Of a DNA stretch of 64,000 nt, positions 54,154-63,172 are shown in pieces. The position numbers and the translations under genes were made by a program. The notes beneath the pieces are model-generated. The model had not been told where the DNA came from and did not search any database. It was given only the letters and a program-made list of their open reading frames with translations. Origin of the DNA: Arthrobacter cheniae. GTDB lineage: Bacteria; Actinomycetota; Actinomycetes; Actinomycetales; Micrococcaceae. Location: the NCBI RefSeq assembly GCF_003602275.1, contig NZ_QZVT01000006.1, forward strand, positions 232,331-296,330, in the 5' to 3' direction. The first letter of the stretch is position 1. Each line of letters opens with the position of its first letter.

Positions 54154-54344
54154 TCCCTGCGGCAGCCGGGAATGAACGAGCGGGGTGAGCAGACCTGCAT
54201 GTCGCCGCCGTCGGCCTCGGCCGATGTCGAGGATGCTGGTGCCTTGCTTCCGGTCTCCGCTCGCGGCAGCAGAAGTTCCGCACCTGACCCGTTGACCGAC
54301 CCGCCTACCTGCACAACACCCGCCCGCAAGCGCGCTGGTTCCGG

Positions 54345-55091
54345 CTAGGACTGTTGGGGCGGCCAGCCCAGCGGTAGCGGCCCGTCCATGGTCCCCCGCT
54401 CGGTATCTGCCAGTGCTGACCAACCCTGTGCTGCTTGCTGTGTGCGGAACGCGCCTTTTGCCAGACGAAGGCCGACGTCGGAATGGCTCATCCCGGGCGC
54501 TCCGCCCCGCCGGGTGGACGCGCGGACATTCCGCCGCTTGTCGGCGAAACCACCTCCGCGGAAGACCCGGTAGTTCCCGTACCGCGCTGGGTCGAGGAAA
54601 TCCCAGCACCACTCCCAGACGTTCCCGAGAGTGTCGTGCAGCCCGAAAGCGTTGGCCTGCCGCAACCCGACCGTCTGAGGTTCTTCCACCCGATCATCGG
54701 CAGTCCATGCAATGAGCTCGAGTGGCCCGTAGTGCGGCCCATCGGTACCAGCACGGCAGGCATATTCCCACTGGGCTTCCGTCGGCAACCGGTACCCGGA
54801 AGCGCCGGTCTGCCATGTCGCACTGCCCTCATCCAGTACGTAGGCAGGTTCGAGCCCATCCATCATCGATCCCGTGTTGCAGAACCGGATCGCGTCCATC
54901 CAACTCAGGTCCACCACGGGCGAGAAGACAGCCGATTCACCAGGGCCCATTACCTGCGCGTACTGATCCCTGCTGACCGGAACGACACCCAGCTCGAATG
55001 GCTCGAGCTCCACGGACCAGTGGCGTCGGCGCCGTGCGTCATGCAACTCCACTTGCCCCGCCGGCAGCAGACGAAAATCGGGAGCAGTCAT
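54345..55091 (-). CDS. SUMF1/FGE-fold protein lacking the catalytic cysteines
   Basis: A 248-residue protein of the formylglycine-generating-enzyme/SUMF1 fold (GYRLPTEAQWEYACRAGTD, TLGNVWEWCWDFLDP, VFRGGGFADKRRNVRASTRRG). The C-terminal region where FGE has its two active cysteines contains none, so no sulfatase-maturating activity is expected. ATG 55089-55091 gives the family opening MTAPDFRLLPAG; a frame to 55412 upstream lacks similarity. May be a binding or scaffolding member of the fold. Confidence 0.8.
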   Translation of the reverse strand: MTAPDFRLLPAGQVELHDARRRRHWSVELEPFELGVVPVSRDQYAQVMGPGESAVFSPVVDLSWMDAIRFCNTGSMMDGLEPAYVLDEGSATWQTGASGYRLPTEAQWEYACRAGTDGPHYGPLELIAWTADDRVEEPQTVGLRQANAFGLHDTLGNVWEWCWDFLDPARYGNYRVFRGGGFADKRRNVRASTRRGGAPGMSHSDVGLRLAKGAFRTQQAAQGWSALADTERGTMDGPLPLGWPPQQS

Positions 55092-55435
55092 TCCGCAATG
55101 CTCCACGGAGTACGACAGCACGACAAGCCACCGATCAGCCCACACCAGAACCTGTTCGATGAGGGATCCTTCTGCGGGACGGAGCAGGCAATCAATTCGC
55201 GGTGAACCGGGTGAATGCCCAATTTTGAAGCTCGGGGTCGCGTGCGGCTTGAACCGATGGCTGCCTGCGAGTACGGGGTGAGCCGGGAACCTGTCTTCGG
55301 TGTTCCTTCGCTGTTCCTTCGCGGGTATAGCCTGCTCCGGTTTAGTCCTGGTGATCAGAATCGATACAGAAGCACCGGAACCCGCTGGGGGGACCGGGAA
55401 CACCACCGGCACGTCTCACGGAAAAAGGTCTCATC

Positions 55436-56080
55436 ATGGCACGCATCTCCCGCACCTCCGGCCTCTCGATGAAGACCACGTCCGGTAAGGTCTTCGCGTC
55501 CGTCGCGTTGCTCGGCGTGGCAGCATCAGTGGCGGGCCTTGGCACTTACGGTTCCTTCACCTCGACGACGTCCGCCAGCGAGATGGTCACCGCCGGCACG
55601 GTCGACGTCCGGCTCGGTGCTGCGGGCACGGACGCGAATCGCCTCACCATCGCCGCTACCGGCGTTGTGCCGGGCGACACGATCCAGCGCGCCGCGACGC
55701 TCACCAACGCGGGCAACCAGAACTTCGGTGGCGTGACCCTGAGCACCACCGCTACCGGTACGGCCTCGAAGCTCACCAGCGACCCGGTGAACGGCCTTCA
55801 GGTCGCCGTCGACGCATGTAGCCTCCCCTGGACCGAGACCGGCACCGCGCCTGCCTACACCTACACCTGCTCCGGCTCCGTCTCTTCGGTCCTGCCGTCC
55901 CGCGCGATCATCGGCACGGATATCGTTCTTTCGAGCCTGCAATCGATCACGACGTCGAGTGCTGACTACCTGCGCGTGACTGCCACGCTGCCTACGGCTG
56001 CGGACAATTCGTTCCAGGGTTTGACGAGCAGCGTGAACTTCGCGTTCACCGCCACCCAGCGTGCAGCCACCAGCCGCTGA
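55436..56080 (+). CDS. TasA/camelysin-like exported protein with SipW-type signal
   Basis: A 214-residue protein. The N-terminus (KTTSGKVFASVALLGVAASVAGLGTYGSFT) is a SipW-dependent type signal peptide with Ala-Ser-Ala type junction, and the body is the TasA/CalY beta-sandwich (GTVDVRLGAAGTDANRLTIA, TLTNAGNQNFGGVTLS). Start ATG 55436 has AAAAAGG seven bases upstream. Such proteins form surface fibres in firmicutes; related Arthrobacter genes usually sit next to a SipW peptidase gene, which is absent here. Confidence 0.85.
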   Translation: MARISRTSGLSMKTTSGKVFASVALLGVAASVAGLGTYGSFTSTTSASEMVTAGTVDVRLGAAGTDANRLTIAATGVVPGDTIQRAATLTNAGNQNFGGVTLSTTATGTASKLTSDPVNGLQVAVDACSLPWTETGTAPAYTYTCSGSVSSVLPSRAIIGTDIVLSSLQSITTSSADYLRVTATLPTAADNSFQGLTSSVNFAFTATQRAATSR

Positions 56081-56434
56081 CCTCTGTCAGTCACCGCGTA
56101 GGTCACCGCAGGTGTTCCTCCGGAGAGATTGCGGTGCTCCACCGATGATCGGTTCATCACGCGAAAGGACGGAGAGGGCGGCGGCGCTGACGGATGATGC
56201 GCCGGTCACCGACGGGCTGGCGGGACAACAGCGGTCCGGACCCAGGGTGACGCAAACGAGGCAGTGGAGCCGTGACTCGCAACTCTTGAGCGTGACTACA
56301 TGCAGGAGGATGTGCCCTCAACCCGCCCCACCTTCATGCACACCTTCCACCGGCCGTCCCCCATGTTGAATCTTGAGGGAAACTTCGAGTCCTGCTCGGC
56401 GTCCGAGCCGCTCTCACCCATGAGACTGGAGGGT
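56081..56434. other. intergenic, no gene seen
   Basis: No supported ORF, hairpin or repeat. Frames are overlaps of the flanking genes' shadows. Confidence 0.6.
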
Positions 56435-56926
56435 ATGACCACGTCCGGCGCCTCGACCAGTGACAGAACCAGGGGACGAGCACGCTCGCCGTGGTCTGCA
56501 GGGCGTCGCTGGTTCACCATCATCCTGGTATCGGTGACAGCACTTATCGGTGGACCCGCACTCGCGCAGGCTTCCTTTATCAACACCGCCAACGCCGTGG
56601 CGACGGTGGGAACCTATGAAATTCCCGCGTCGGCGTCCCTGTCAACCTCAGTTGACTGCACCAAACGAGCCAATGAACGCACGATGACCATCACCATCAC
56701 AGGCTTCGCCCGCGTCGATAAAGCCACCTCCTACACACTTACCTTGAGCGAGTCCGGCACGAACTCCGCGCCCACGACGATGCACCTCACCGCGACTCAG
56801 ACCACCGCGACAATCAGGCAGACCACAACCCCATCCGCATCCGGCAGATTCACCCTCAACCTCACCGCGCGAGTAGGGACATGGGTCAGCAACACATCCC
56901 TCACCCAGACCCTCACCTGCCCCTGA
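56435..56926 (+). CDS. secreted beta-sandwich protein downstream of the TasA-like gene
   Basis: A 163-residue exported protein. An Arg-rich start is followed by a membrane segment (FTIILVSVTALIGGPALAQA) with an AxA cleavage site near residue 45, then a Ser/Thr-rich beta-sandwich of unknown family (SLSTSVDCTKRANERTMTITI). Start ATG 56435 with GGAGGG. Two cysteines could form a disulphide. Possibly a partner of the TasA-like protein. Confidence 0.6.
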   Translation: MTTSGASTSDRTRGRARSPWSAGRRWFTIILVSVTALIGGPALAQASFINTANAVATVGTYEIPASASLSTSVDCTKRANERTMTITITGFARVDKATSYTLTLSESGTNSAPTTMHLTATQTTATIRQTTTPSASGRFTLNLTARVGTWVSNTSLTQTLTCP

Positions 56927-57022
56927 CCCCGCTTTCTCCAGGTGCACGCTCGCAATGCTCGACGACGAACTGCCATCAGGAGGCCTCGCAGCCCCGGCAC
57001 CCTACGGCTGCGCGGCCCAAGG

Positions 57023-57814
57023 TCATGCCGGGACGGTGAGCCCCTGCAGCCAGGTTCGCCAGGCAGGTTCTTCGCGCCGCACGTAGTCCTCCGCGTCGGC
57101 GGAGAACAGGTACGCCCGCACGCCCGCCGTCGCCGTGCTGTCGCCCTCGGCATAAGCGAAGATGCTCAGCATCCCGGGCACCGGCGCTGTGAGCCGGACC
57201 AGCGTCTGCCGCTCGGCAACACGCTCGACCCTGCCGGTAGCGCCGCGCACCTCGACCGCCTCACCCACGGCGCCCAGCCCAAGCGCATTGCTCAGGGTCG
57301 CCCAGATCGCCTGCGCGTCGCCGGGGTGAGAGGCCGTGGCCTCGAGCAGTGTGGCCTCCTGACCGGGGAAGTGCGAGAGGTAAAGGCGCAGGTTGTCGAA
57401 GAACGGTATCCAGTTGGGGCCCATGTCCTCCCAGAACTCCGACTCCCAGGCGGCACCGGTTCCAAAACCGCTGCTGGTAACGCGCACGACGCAGGTGCCG
57501 CCGGATTGCGCCTCGACGAGGAACTCCGACGTGAGGGGGCTGAGCGCTTCCGGGTCCTTGCCCATGAGAGCGGCCCAGTCCTCCTCGTAGACGAGACGGC
57601 GCGGAGGATCCCAGCCAGTGACCTGGCCGTCCGAACCCATCTCAGGACCCATGGTGAAGTGCAGGGAGCCACCCTCGCGCTCCTCCATCTCGGTCGGCAG
57701 GAACCAGGCGCTCATGCCCTTGGCGGTGGCGATGGCCTGCCAGACCTGTTCCGGGGTCCCGGGGACCTCGACGCTGAATTCCAGGCGGTACGGGACGTTC
57801 GGGATAGTACTCAT
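57023..57814 (-). CDS. SRPBCC (AHSA1-type) protein
   Basis: A 263-residue protein with two START/AHSA1-like halves (VEVPGTPEQVWQAIATAKG, then ANEAVTAPVP-like segment starting VRGATGRVERVAERQTLV). Its stop is near 57023 and it starts four bases before the stop of the HTH regulator gene, forming a two-gene operon. ArsR-SRPBCC pairs are common in actinobacteria and often regulate each other's expression. Confidence 0.85.
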   Translation of the reverse strand: MSTIPNVPYRLEFSVEVPGTPEQVWQAIATAKGMSAWFLPTEMEEREGGSLHFTMGPEMGSDGQVTGWDPPRRLVYEEDWAALMGKDPEALSPLTSEFLVEAQSGGTCVVRVTSSGFGTGAAWESEFWEDMGPNWIPFFDNLRLYLSHFPGQEATLLEATASHPGDAQAIWATLSNALGLGAVGEAVEVRGATGRVERVAERQTLVRLTAPVPGMLSIFAYAEGDSTATAGVRAYLFSADAEDYVRREEPAWRTWLQGLTVPA

Positions 57815-58389
57815 CGGTTCTCCTCAACAAGGGGGTGTGCGGCGACGACGAGCCGGTGTGGGCGCCCGTCGTCATGGTGGTAGCGAGCGGCCAGGTCGAG
57901 CACCGCGGCGGTCAGGTCGTCGGCGAAAGCAGCCCGGTCGGCGGCCGACCGGAAACCGATCTGCGTATCGATGGTCAGCGTCGGCAGACCCTTACCGGAC
58001 GCACCGGCCCTGCGTGCCAGGGCGCCGACCTCGCGAACCAGCCGGCCGGCCAGCGCCACGAGATAACCCGCCGACAGGTGGTCGCCGTTGGAATCCGGAT
58101 CAGCAGCGGCCGCACTTACAGCCGCCGGGGACACGACGTACGACGCGGCGGTCGCCCGCAGCACCCGTTCGGTGATGCCCCCGTGACGGCGCTCCTCGAC
58201 CAGCTCGAGCAGGCCGTGCGTCTCGAGCGCCTTCAAGTGGTAGTTGATCTTCTGGCGTGTTATGCCGACTCGGGCGGCGAGCCCGGCGGCGGAGTCTGGA
58301 ACGGCCAACTCGCCGAGCAGTCTGGCCCGGACCGGATCCAGCACGGCGGCAGCTGCCTCCACGCTTTCGATAACTTCGACGTCATGCAT
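57811..58389 (-). CDS. ArsR-type winged-helix regulator
   Basis: A 192-residue regulator: HTH at ~20-80 (LAARVGITRQKINYHLKALETHG) and a C-terminal effector-like half. No metal-binding cysteine pair. Overlaps the SRPBCC gene by four bases and has an inverted repeat in front. Confidence 0.88.
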   Translation of the reverse strand: MHDVEVIESVEAAAAVLDPVRARLLGELAVPDSAAGLAARVGITRQKINYHLKALETHGLLELVEERRHGGITERVLRATAASYVVSPAAVSAAAADPDSNGDHLSAGYLVALAGRLVREVGALARRAGASGKGLPTLTIDTQIGFRSAADRAAFADDLTAAVLDLAARYHHDDGRPHRLVVAAHPLVEENR

Positions 58390-58390
58390 A

Positions 58391-58425
58391 TCACCATCGT
58401 GATCTTGACAATAAAAGTTGTCAAG
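58391..58425 (-). promoter_or_regulatory. operator of the ArsR-SRPBCC operon
   Basis: CTTGACAA-N6-TTGTCAAG (58404-58425) is a perfect eight-base inverted repeat; TCAC-N4-GTGA (58391-58402) is a second small palindrome. The minus-strand arm carries a TTGACA -35 box, so binding would occlude the promoter. Confidence 0.75.
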
Positions 58426-58536
58426 GCCTCGGCTCCCTTACGTCATAGTCGCTTGTGGACATCTGGTTGGAGGTCGGGTGGCAAGTCGACCGAACCGAAG
58501 GATGCCGCGACGGTCCCGAGGTGACCAAGTGGAGGC

Positions 58537-58794
58537 TTACTGCCGTGCCTGATGGAGACGCTCATCCAACGCCTCGAGATCGCCGATTGCCGCCCGTAGC
58601 AGCGCTTGCTTGTCACCCAACCCGGAATCGACCTGCTCCGCCGGCAGGATCGTCGGGGTCTCCCCCGGTGCTTCCTCGACGGCAGAGAGGATCTCGACCA
58701 CGTCAGCTGCAAGGGTTTCCCTGACCTCCTCCAGCGAATCGAGCTCGTTGTGCATTGGAGGAGGGCTTTGCGCATGCGGGTCGTGAAGGGACAT
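58537..58794 (-). CDS. small acidic hypothetical protein
   Basis: An 85-residue acidic helical protein (NELDSLEEVRETLAADVVEIL, GDLEALDERLHQARQ). No family recognised. Codon composition is compatible with coding. The first ~15 residues are proline-rich. Confidence 0.6.
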   Translation of the reverse strand: MSLHDPHAQSPPPMHNELDSLEEVRETLAADVVEILSAVEEAPGETPTILPAEQVDSGLGDKQALLRAAIGDLEALDERLHQARQ

Positions 58795-59258
58795 GATCGG
58801 GTCTCATTTCTGTGGTGAGGAGCGCACGAGGGGCACAACCACCGGACAGACGAGTTGTTGCCCAGCGTGCTGTGCCCGTGTGCACCTTCGTCGTTTCCCC
58901 ACTATCAACCGTAACGGCCCCATCGACCACGCCATTGCATCCCTGCACCCCGGCATAGGTGACAGGTTCCGATGCGTGTTCGGAGAGGGCGGACCCAAGA
59001 CTCTCCGGTTGGATGCAGAGCTCGCCCTTCATGTGGGCACTCTCGTACCGATGGTGAGAAGCCGCATCCGCGGCGGGCTGCACAGATTGGCTGCTCGCCT
59101 GAACGAGAAGACGCGCCTTCAGTAGTGGGTATCACTCAGGTGCGCGGCGCCCGGCCATGGCGGTCCATCGCCGCAGTTCTAGGAGGGCCTACTTGCTCGG
59201 CGGTGGGGTCCTTGCTGCTTCTGAGCAGGGGATACGGTGGGTACGGGGGAGAAAGTAG
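58795..59258. other. 464-base gap without a supported gene
   Basis: All frames here are shadows or lack start signals. Lower GC stretches and no clear hairpin; nothing else recognised. Confidence 0.55.
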
Positions 59259-59684
59259 GTGCACGTGGATACATCACAATGGACGACCAGTCGCTTATTG
59301 AGTACTGCTGCCCGAATGAACGACCACCATCAGGACCAGCGTCTGACGGACCTGGACATCACGCATGTAGGCGCGACGACGTTGGAAGTCCTGTCGGACA
59401 ATGGACCGATCACCCAGGTGCAGCTTGCCACTTTGGTACATGTCCAGGCTCAGAGCATCGGGCGAGTTCTCGAAAGGCTCGAGTTCAAGGGACTGGTATC
59501 CAGGACGCGTGACGCCTTGGATTCACGGTCGATACGAACGCGCATCACGGCGAGAGGACGAACTCTTCTCCACCGCATCGATCAACTGGCCAATCCCCCG
59601 GCTGAATCATCTGCGCTGTCTGATCAGATCCTTCGAAACCAACTGATCGCCGTCATCAAGCGGCTTGAAGCTACTCCAGCCTGA
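59259..59684 (+). CDS. MarR-family-like transcriptional regulator
   Basis: A 141-residue protein with the winged-helix pattern (GPITQVQLATLVHVQAQSIG, RVLERLEFKGLVSRTRDALD, RTRITARGRTLLHRIDQLA). Start GTG 59259 with GGGGGAGA at 59245-59252. No target gene adjoins; downstream is a degraded region. Confidence 0.8.
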   Translation: MHVDTSQWTTSRLLSTAARMNDHHQDQRLTDLDITHVGATTLEVLSDNGPITQVQLATLVHVQAQSIGRVLERLEFKGLVSRTRDALDSRSIRTRITARGRTLLHRIDQLANPPAESSALSDQILRNQLIAVIKRLEATPA

Positions 59685-60129
59685 CGAGGACTTCCATGCC
59701 CCCCGATGAGGGGCGTGTCCTCAGGAGAAGCTGCCAGCTGCCGGGCGGGTCTAGTCACCACCACAGCGCTGTGTTGAACTGGACTGCGGCACCACCAGGT
59801 ATGAGACCCTAACTGGTGCAGCTACAACAAGTGCGGAGCGCCAAAGTACCGGTGCGCCGCACTTGTTGCATAAAAGATGTCCTCGTCCCTGTGAGGAGCG
59901 GTTGTAGCACGCGCCGGGGCGGTAGCTGGTGAAGGCTTCGCGTCGGAAGCCGAGCTACTCGCCGCGGACGAGCCACTTCATCATGGAGTGACGTCTGAAT
60001 TGACGTCGGAGTGAACCACTCGCCGTCCATCGTCCTTCGGAATCTCTTGCCTCGGAGTGGCCTGACTGATGAGTTCTGCGTACCGTGCTGGTTTGTACAT
60101 CGCTCACCGACTCACGGGAAATTGACGCC
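59685..60129. other. intergenic stretch with large imperfect hairpin
   Basis: No supported gene. Contains the 12-base stem hairpin listed at 59825 and a short segment before the broken DHFR-family gene. Confidence 0.55.
59825..59868. repeat. inverted repeat with 12-base-pair stem
   Basis: CAACAAGTGCGG (59825-59836) and CCGCACTTGTTG (59857-59868) are perfect complements with a 20-base loop that has its own short GCGC pairing. No T-run after it. May be a terminator or the end of a lost mobile element. Confidence 0.6.
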
Positions 60130-60557
60130 GCGCGCAACCTGACCTTCGCCATGAACCTGAGCGTGGACGGCTACATCGCCGCGCCCGGCGACGACCTCGG
60201 CTGGAGCCGAACGAGCGACGAGCTGTTGCAATGGTGGTCCGACCGGGTGGGGGGACGGGCCTGGCGATGTACGGGCGCAAACGGTGGGAGACGGTGAACT
60301 CGCACTGGCGGGTCACCGAAATCAGCAGGCTCAAGGCCGACGACGACGGCTCGATGGACATCGGCGGTGCCACACTCGCCGCGGCGGCCATGCGGGCCGG
60401 CCTGATCGACGAGTAGGTGATCGTCACCCACCCGGTCCTGGTGGGCGGCGGCACGCCGTTCTTCACCGCCCTGGACAACTGGGTGAACCTGAGCCTGGTG
60501 GAGATCCGGACGTTTCCCGACGGTATGGTCCTGACCAGGTACGAGACCAGGCGCTGA
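60130..60557 (+). pseudogene. broken DHFR/RibD-C family protein
   Basis: Remnant of a dihydrofolate-reductase-family protein. N-terminal part RNLTFAMNLSVDGYIAAPGDD continues to SDRVGG, then a one-base frameshift near 60247-60252 moves the reading frame (GLAMYGRKRWETVNSHW). About 50 residues are missing between SHW and VTEISRLKADDDG. An in-frame TAG (after GLIDE) precedes VIVTHPVLVGGGTPFF and the normal end RTFPDGMVLTRYETRR. Three separate lesions make it non-functional. Confidence 0.85.
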
Positions 60558-60624
60558 GTGCCCGACATCGGGATACGACCCGTCTCACGCTGACGCACGA
60601 CGGGCTCGGAACTGCGGTCACCGC

Positions 60625-60702
60625 CTATCCTCCTGGCTGCACACCCGCCTCCTCTACCTTGAAGCACTCCTGGATCAGCCACCACTCATGGGTGACTTCT
60701 GG
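60625..60702 (-). pseudogene. 25-residue remnant ending in a stop
   Basis: Minus-strand frame VTHEWWLIQECFKVEEAG... ends at TAG 60625-60627, with TGA just upstream at 60703-60705. Looks like the tail of a lost protein; family not recognised. Confidence 0.3.
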
Positions 60703-60812
60703 TCAACATACGACGGGCTTGCCGAGTCATAGGCCATCGGAGCCGTTCACCCTGCAGTAGGTCCACGCTGCTCGGAAGGATAGGTGGCTGTAGCCGGGCT
60801 ATGATCGCTCGT

Positions 60813-61397
60813 TCATCCCATGCTCTTCGCGCCGTCCAGGGACTCACGAATGATGTCGGCGTGACCGGCGTGCTGGGAGGTCTCGGCGATGATGTGTAGC
60901 AACACCCGCCGGGCTGACCAACGCGCGCCCGACTCGAACCATGGTGCCTGAGGTAGCGGGTGGTCGGCGTCCAGGTCGAGAGTTCCCACCAGCTCGTCAG
61001 TGCGGCGCGCCACGTGCTCGTAGCGTTCCAGCAGCGCCGCCACCGTCACGCCGGTTGGCACGACGAACCGCGGGTCCACCGTCCCGCCACGCTGGGGGCC
61101 TCCACCGCCGGCAGATTCGGCGGGTTCTTCCTGCTCCTGCTCGTTCCCTTCCTTGCCGTCGCTCATCGCGTCGGGGCCGCCCAGGATGAATACCACCCAA
61201 CCCTCCTCAGTGTCCGCGACATGCTTGAGAAGCCCACTCAAAGTCAAGGCACTGGCCGTGGTGCGCAGCCCGGCCTGCTCGTCGGTCAAGTCACGAAGTG
61301 TCAACCGGAAGAAGTACCGATGTTTGGCCAACGTCTCCAACAGGTCCGACCGCTCCCTGCTGCTCGTCGTCGTGCTGGTGGTTCCAGTGGTGCTCAC
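60813..61397 (-). CDS. DinB/DUF664-family protein
   Basis: A 194-residue four-helix-bundle protein of the DinB type (LSGLLKHVADTEEGWVVFIL, with metal-ligand His; RRVLLHIIAETSQHAGHADI with the other histidines). The insert of Glu/Gly repeats (GNEQEQEEPAESAGGGG) in the middle is unusual. Possible mycothiol-dependent transferase by family. Start ATG near 61397 with a Thr/Ser-rich leader. Confidence 0.85.
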   Translation of the reverse strand: MSTTGTTSTTTSSRERSDLLETLAKHRYFFRLTLRDLTDEQAGLRTTASALTLSGLLKHVADTEEGWVVFILGGPDAMSDGKEGNEQEQEEPAESAGGGGPQRGGTVDPRFVVPTGVTVAALLERYEHVARRTDELVGTLDLDADHPLPQAPWFESGARWSARRVLLHIIAETSQHAGHADIIRESLDGAKSMG

Positions 61398-61984
61398 GAT
61401 ATCCGGCCTCTCGTAGGGTCCAATAAACAGAACGATAGGTGCCTTGGAGGTCAGCTTTCGACCTGAATTGCTCGACGCTTGCCAATATGGCGATCACGAG
61501 CAAATGGACCGTCATCGGAAAGGTCGGTGCAGCTTTCCTGCCACAACTGCTCACGCCTCGCCCGGGCGCCGCGCCCGTTCCGGCTCGGAGCTGGCTGGTC
61601 GTCAATCTTCAGACACCGATCGAACCAGCTCGGGCTGTGCTTGGCGTGCCGGTTCAACCCTCGGCTCAACCCCTGACCTGCATTTACGCGAGCCGGCACA
61701 GTCGCAGTCATATCAAATAATTCACTGGCCGTTGCGTGCCGGTTCCCCAAACGGCAAGGCCAGCTTCTCGAGGACCGCACCCCATCTCGTCCTGATCCCC
61801 CGCCAACTCGCCCGGGCGAGGCACTCTGACTCTCCCGCCACTGCTGCTCCTTCTGTGTCTTGCAGCCCTGTCTTTCAAGCTGGGGTTCCGAAACGCAGCA
61901 GGGACGAAAGCGACACCCTGATCATCAGGTATTGCTCCTGTGTCAGTAAAGGGGCGGGAAACAACAAAATCAAGGAACAAAAGA

Positions 61985-62035
61985 CTAGGCTACTTAGCAA
62001 AAGGGGAAACAAAATAATCTAGGCTCCTTAGTAAA
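61985..62035. repeat. two direct repeats of a 17-base element
   Basis: CTAGGCTACTTAGCAAA (61985-62001) and CTAGGCTCCTTAGTAAA (62019-62035), differing at two positions and 34 bases apart. Each begins CTAGG and ends TTAGYAAA, a partially palindromic core. Reminiscent of regulator or recombinase sites. Confidence 0.6.
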
Positions 62036-62066
62036 CAGCACTTTGAAAGCACTTGCGCTGACCAAC

Positions 62067-62115
62067 CCATAGGTGATTACTCGCCAGTACGAGATGAGAC
62101 GCCTACCATAGGTGA
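62067..62115. repeat. direct repeat CCATAGGTGA
   Basis: CCATAGGTGA at 62067-62076 and at 62106-62115, 39 bases apart, just upstream of the DUF1508 gene. Confidence 0.5.
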
Positions 62116-62245
62116 ATTGGGTGTGGCTGGGGTCACATAGGGGAAGCCCTATCCCATTTCCGGGCCGACCGGAACGCAGCGTTGAGTTCCGGATTCGATG
62201 ACGAACCCGAGCAGTTTCTTTTGCCTCGGTGATTAGGGGGTAGTT

Positions 62246-62485
62246 ATGGCCGGAACGTTCGAGCTTTTTCGTGACGGAGGAGTTTCCTTCAGGTTCAAGT
62301 TGATAGCGGCCGGTGGGTCGGTCGTAGCCGTATCCGGGCAGTTCGCGGATAAAGAGTCAGCGGTCGAGGGTATCCGCGTGGTCCGTGAGTGCGCTGGGAC
62401 GGGGCTGATCACCGATCTCTGCCCAACGATGTCCCGTGAAGCAGCAATGGAGCGGAACCCCCTGCCGACCGCCGCGGTCGTATAA
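62246..62485 (+). CDS. DUF1508 (YegP-like) domain protein
   Basis: A 79-residue protein with the DUF1508 beta-alpha pattern (FELFRDGGVSFRFKLIAAGGSVVAVS, ADKESAVEGIRVVRECA). Start ATG 62246 with TAGGGGG upstream. YegP-type proteins are small, cytoplasmic and of unknown role, usually linked to stress. Confidence 0.8.
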   Translation: MAGTFELFRDGGVSFRFKLIAAGGSVVAVSGQFADKESAVEGIRVVRECAGTGLITDLCPTMSREAAMERNPLPTAAVV

Positions 62486-62831
62486 CAAACCCTTCAGTCC
62501 AAGGAAAGCCGCCCGCGAGGGGCGATGCCCAAGAGGCGCCAGGTCGTCTGATACTTGAAGCGCTCACAGCGCCCGGTCAAGATATGCCGGAGCTGCGGAA
62601 CGACAACCCGCTTCAAGAGCTGATTTCCTGTCTCCTCACGGGTAGGGCTCGTCGCGGTTACCTCTTACCTGTCTCCACAAGCGCACCAGCAGGCGGTGCA
62701 GTCGTGTGTGGCACGGGGGTTACGACTGGCTTTCGGTCTGAGCCGCGCCGACACGTAGCAGGCATGAAGAATTGCCGCTGGAGGTCGGAGGCTCGGGCAT
62801 GCTCAGGGCGTAGTGCGGAGCAAGGTATGTC
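62486..62831. other. 346-base gap, no gene seen
   Basis: No supported frame; degraded DNA between the DUF1508 gene and the recombinase remnant. A GCGC-rich direct segment (GCTCACAGCGC) is present but not clearly paired. Confidence 0.5.
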
Positions 62832-62954
62832 CTTGGAGTCGCTGCTCAGGTAGCGGTACACGGCGGCGCGGCTGGCTCCGATGATTTTTCCGATGACGGC
62901 CGGCGTGAGCCTCTGGGCCTTGAGGTCCCGGGTCTGCACTTCGGCATTCCGTAG
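62832..62954 (-). pseudogene. serine recombinase/resolvase C-terminal remnant
   Basis: About 40 residues match the C-terminal helix-turn-helix of Hin/resolvase-type serine recombinases (VQTRDLKAQRLTPAVIGKII, GASRAAVYRYLS). The catalytic N-terminal domain is absent and the upstream frame is interrupted. A relic of a mobile element. Confidence 0.75.
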
Positions 62955-63172
62955 ATGGTCGTCTGCAATTCACCACGCCCAGCGTGGTCGGGCCAACCGC
63001 TGCAGGCACACCGGCCTCTGCGGATCCCCTCTGTGGCCGCTCCGGTCTTACCCGTCGCTTGGTTGGTCCTGACTGATTCTGCGGAGGGATGCACAGAAGG
63101 AGGGATGGCGCACGGTACTCCCTTGATGGAGCGTGCATGGTTTTCCCAACATCTGCTCAGTACCGTGGCGGC

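Larger units (their letters stand above)
61398..62245. other. 848-base gap with direct repeats and lower GC
   Basis: No gene with convincing start, fold or codon bias. GC falls sharply around 61950-62110. Holds the two direct repeat sets listed separately. Confidence 0.55.

Noticed and set aside
60104..60685. 193-codon minus-strand frame over the DHFR remnant
   Set aside because: Shadow of the pseudogene; no family features.
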